Of a stretch of DNA of 64,000 nt, positions 61,862 through 64,000 are shown piece by piece. The stretch is from Pseudomonas frederiksbergensis (GTDB taxonomy: Bacteria; Pseudomonadota; Gammaproteobacteria; Pseudomonadales; Pseudomonadaceae): the NCBI RefSeq assembly GCF_017114915.1, contig NZ_JAAUOE010000021.1:1-64000 (forward strand). The letters run 5' to 3'. Every line of letters starts with the position of its first letter. Position 1 is the first letter of the stretch. Below the pieces are notes generated by a model, which worked only from the letters and a program-made list of their open reading frames with translations, was not told the DNA's origin and searched no databases. Position numbers and translations under genes: made by a program.

Positions 61862-63076
61862 TCATTGCGGGCTTTGCGGTGCGGGCGCATCCGGTTCGGG
61901 TGCCGGCGCAGGCTCTTGTGCAGGCTCTTGTGCAGAGTCTTGCACGGAATCTTGCGGCGCTTCGGGTGGCATTTCTTCGGGCACTGCATCAGGCGAAGCG
62001 GCCGGGATCGGCGCCTGGGCATCCTCCGTCGGCGGCGTGACAGTCGGCGCCGGGCTGGAACGGTAATCGGCACGTCGATTGAGCTGGAACTCCCGCACCG
62101 CGTTGTTATGGGCGTCCAGATCATCGGAGAACACATGGCTGCCATCACCGCGTGCAACAAAATACAGGCTGTTGCCGTCCGCCGGATTCAACGCCGCATG
62201 GATCGCCTCACGACCGACCATCGCAATCGGCGTCGGCGGCAGGCCGGCGATCATGTAGGTGTTATACGGCGTCGGCTCCTTGAGATGGGCGCGGGTCAAC
62301 TTGCCGTTATAACGATCACCCAAGCCGTAGATCACCGTTGGATCGGTCTGCAGCAGCATCCCCATCTCCATGCGCCGCACGAACACACCGGCAATCTGCC
62401 GGCGCTCCTGCGGCACGCCGGTTTCCTTTTCCACCAGCGAGGCCATGATCAGTGCCTGGTAGGGTTCGGTGTAGGGCACGTCGGCAGCGCGCTGATCCCA
62501 TTCCCTGGCGAGGACCTCATCGAGGCGATCATAAGCTTTCTTGAGCAGATCGACGTCGGTCATGCCACGCACGAAACGGTACGTGTCGGGGAAGAAGCGC
62601 CCTTCCGGAAAAATCCCGCCGTGCCCGAGCTTGTCCATCACCTGACTGTCGCTCAAACCGTTGAGGGTCTGTTCGAGTTTTTCATCCTTGGCCAAGGCTG
62701 CGCGGACTTGATGGAAATTCCAGCCTTCGACCAGCGTCAGGCTGTACTGAACCATTTCCCCGCGCTTCCACAAGTCAATCAGTCCGTTGACTGTCATACC
62801 GGGAACCATGCGGTATTCGCCGCTGTGCAGCGGTTGCCTTGCCAGATTGAAGCGCCAATAAACCCGCAGCCAGAAAGCGTCCTTGATGACACCATCGGTT
62901 TCAAGTCGAACGAAAGTGCGGTTTGGTGTAGTGCCTTTGGGCACTTCCAGCAGCTCTTCCTGCGCGATGTTCAGCGGCTGTTCCAGCGCCGAATGGATTT
63001 TCCAGGCGCTAGCGCCCGCCAACAGCCCCGCCAGAACCAGTCCGGTCTCCAGCAGCAGCAAGAATTTACGTCTCAC
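61862..63076 (-). CDS. mltG: Endolytic transglycosylase MltG
   Basis: 404 residues: one N-terminal membrane helix (about 5-25) and a YceG domain with the catalytic Glu in MASLVEKETGVPQER (near 215). It cuts nascent glycan strands in the periplasm and sets their length. The last 65 residues are a Pro/Glu/Ala/Gln-rich tail not needed for the fold and encoded in part by a 12-bp tandem repeat. GTG start; pabC stop 3 bp upstream. Confidence 0.93.
   Translation of the reverse strand: MRRKFLLLLETGLVLAGLLAGASAWKIHSALEQPLNIAQEELLEVPKGTTPNRTFVRLETDGVIKDAFWLRVYWRFNLARQPLHSGEYRMVPGMTVNGLIDLWKRGEMVQYSLTLVEGWNFHQVRAALAKDEKLEQTLNGLSDSQVMDKLGHGGIFPEGRFFPDTYRFVRGMTDVDLLKKAYDRLDEVLAREWDQRAADVPYTEPYQALIMASLVEKETGVPQERRQIAGVFVRRMEMGMLLQTDPTVIYGLGDRYNGKLTRAHLKEPTPYNTYMIAGLPPTPIAMVGREAIHAALNPADGNSLYFVARGDGSHVFSDDLDAHNNAVREFQLNRRADYRSSPAPTVTPPTEDAQAPIPAASPDAVPEEMPPEAPQDSVQDSAQEPAQEPAPAPEPDAPAPQSPQ
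61908..61955. repeat. 12-bp tandem repeat within mltG
   Basis: Four units, the first two identical (gcaggctcttgt), the third and fourth degenerate. They encode a run of four-residue repeats (D-S-V-Q, D-S-A-Q, E-P-A-Q, E-P-A-P) in the C-terminal tail. Confidence 0.8.
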
Positions 63077-63079
63077 GAA

Positions 63080-63895
63080 TCAAACATCCAGTAGCGCACG
63101 GGCAATGGTTTGGAGTTTACGGGTGAGCGGCCCAACCGGCCAGCTCAGTGCGGCATAGGCGCGCACCGGCCAAACGCCATACACGCTGTTGCAGACAAAG
63201 ACCTCATCAGCCCATTGCAGCTGTTCGAGGGTAATGTCGGTGATTTGTGTGGGGATCCCCAATGACTCGGCTTGAAACAATAACTCGGCACGCATCACGC
63301 CCGCCACGCCACAACGTTTGAGATCGGCGGTCACCAGCACGCCATCGCGCACCAGAAACAGATTACTGAACACGCCTTCGATCACCCGCCCGACCTGATC
63401 CAGCATCAAGCCTTCGGCATGCTCGGTGTCCTGCCATTCTGAACGGGCAATAACCTGCTCCAGACGATTGAGGTGCTTGAGACCGGCGAGCAGGGGTTGT
63501 TTGGATAACCGTGTTGCACAAGGAAACAGACGAACGCCCTGCTCTGCATGAACAGCTGGATAAGCAGCAGGAGGATTGCCTTGCAGAATGCGCCGGGCCT
63601 GGGCCGAGGGGTCGGGGGCGTAACCACGCAGGCTGTCGCCGCGGGTGAGGATGAGCTTGAGCACGCCCTCGCCCAGGGCTGCGGCATAGGCCAGCAGCTC
63701 CGCGCGGATCAATTGGTGATCGGCGGCAATCGCCAGGCGCGAACAGCCCTCGGCCAGACGCGACAGATGTCGATCCAGCAGCAATGGCTGCCCGCCCTTG
63801 ACCGCGACGGTCTCGAACAGACCATCGCCGTAAGCCAGGCCGCGATCCTTCAGCGACAAAGCGTCAGCCGGTTGACCGTCGACCCAGCTGTCCAT
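63080..63895 (-). CDS. pabC: Aminodeoxychorismate lyase
   Basis: 271 residues of the fold-type IV PLP enzymes. The start DSWVDGQPADALSLKDRGLAYGDGLFETV is typical, and the PLP lysine is expected in LAGLKHLNRLEQV (near 142). It makes p-aminobenzoate from aminodeoxychorismate for folate. The ATG overlaps the fabF stop by one base (TGATG). Confidence 0.93.
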   Translation of the reverse strand: MDSWVDGQPADALSLKDRGLAYGDGLFETVAVKGGQPLLLDRHLSRLAEGCSRLAIAADHQLIRAELLAYAAALGEGVLKLILTRGDSLRGYAPDPSAQARRILQGNPPAAYPAVHAEQGVRLFPCATRLSKQPLLAGLKHLNRLEQVIARSEWQDTEHAEGLMLDQVGRVIEGVFSNLFLVRDGVLVTADLKRCGVAGVMRAELLFQAESLGIPTQITDITLEQLQWADEVFVCNSVYGVWPVRAYAALSWPVGPLTRKLQTIARALLDV

Positions 63896-64000
63896 CAGTC
63901 AGCGAACCGGCGGAACACCAGCGAGCCATTGGTACCGCCAAATCCGAAGGAGTTGGACAGCACCACGTCGATATCCATGCCGCGCGCGGTGTGAGGTACG
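63895..64000 (-). CDS. fabF: Beta-ketoacyl-ACP synthase II (3' end only)
   Basis: The last 34 codons are in the window: the translation ends G-M-D-I-D-V-V-L-S-N-S-F-G-F-G-G-T-N-G-S, then LVFRRFAD. The NSFGFGGTN motif is the conserved C-terminal loop of KAS II near the active site. Fatty-acid elongation enzyme. The 5' part lies beyond the right edge of the window. Confidence 0.92.
   Translation of the reverse strand, partial: VPHTARGMDIDVVLSNSFGFGGTNGSLVFRRFAD

Noticed and set aside
61908..61955. CRISPR-like array
   Set aside because: The repeats are 12 bp, contiguous and in frame within mltG, with no spacers.

Overview
The window looks like a chromosome segment of a Pseudomonas, most likely of the P. 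fluorescens group. The evidence is high GC, gene content and order typical of the genus (fumC2/bolA block, NAGGN osmolyte operon, etfBA/etfD, tatD-pilZ-holB-tmk-mltG-pabC-fabF), an sRNA that matches RgsA in position and architecture, and many copies of the genus-typical REP-like palindromes whose arms read 'gtaggagc...gcttgcc'. No rRNA, tRNA, CRISPR array, prophage or insertion sequence was seen.

Layout. 1-2.1 kb: 3' two-thirds or less of a very large toxin-like protein ending in a deaminase-like domain. 2.1-9.6 kb: ABC exporter, DsbA-like protein, trhO, bolA, a DUF2059 protein, fumC and a DMT permease. 9.6-12.5 kb: thiolase and polyphosphate:AMP phosphotransferase. 12.6-19.6 kb: mnmC, then the three-gene N-acetylglutaminylglutamine amide (NAGGN) osmoprotectant operon. 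19.6-31.6 kb: small conserved genes (yheU, a CsrA paralogue, ynfA, DUF3309), an LTA-synthase-like membrane enzyme, a MocR-type regulator, an OmpA/DUF4398 lipoprotein pair, a solute-binding protein and etfBA. 32.1-34.6 kb: etfD and an IclR regulator.

34.7-38.34 kb is a conspicuously AT-rich insert unlike its flanks. It holds a frameshifted remnant of an IDO-like 2-oxoglutarate/Fe(II) amino-acid dioxygenase, an AlaE-family alanine exporter, a 333-residue protein I cannot identify, and a cysteine-desulfurase-like PLP enzyme, all on one strand and tightly packed. It separates the IclR gene from the D-galactonate operon and is the best candidate here for an undescribed system.

38.4-54.4 kb is a sugar and nucleoside catabolism region, almost all on the minus strand: dgoK-dgoA-dgoD; a PfkB kinase/NCS1 permease/ADP-ribosylglycohydrolase/GntR operon; araFGH; a sugar dehydrogenase (SDR); a lactonase (SMP-30); and an FCD-type GntR regulator. 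Together the dehydrogenase, lactonase and DgoD/K/A could make a complete De Ley-Doudoroff route from galactose to pyruvate and glyceraldehyde-3-phosphate. The halves are tied together by a duplicated promoter/operator module found upstream of dgoK and upstream of the dehydrogenase. A second, different operator is shared by araF and the FCD regulator.

54.6-64 kb returns to core genes: a lipase without signal peptide, DUF1285 and DUF4823 proteins, moaA, a TetR regulator, the sRNA RgsA, tatD, pilZ, holB, tmk, mltG, pabC and the 3' end of fabF.

All family names come from reading the translations and from memory of the families. No search was run.
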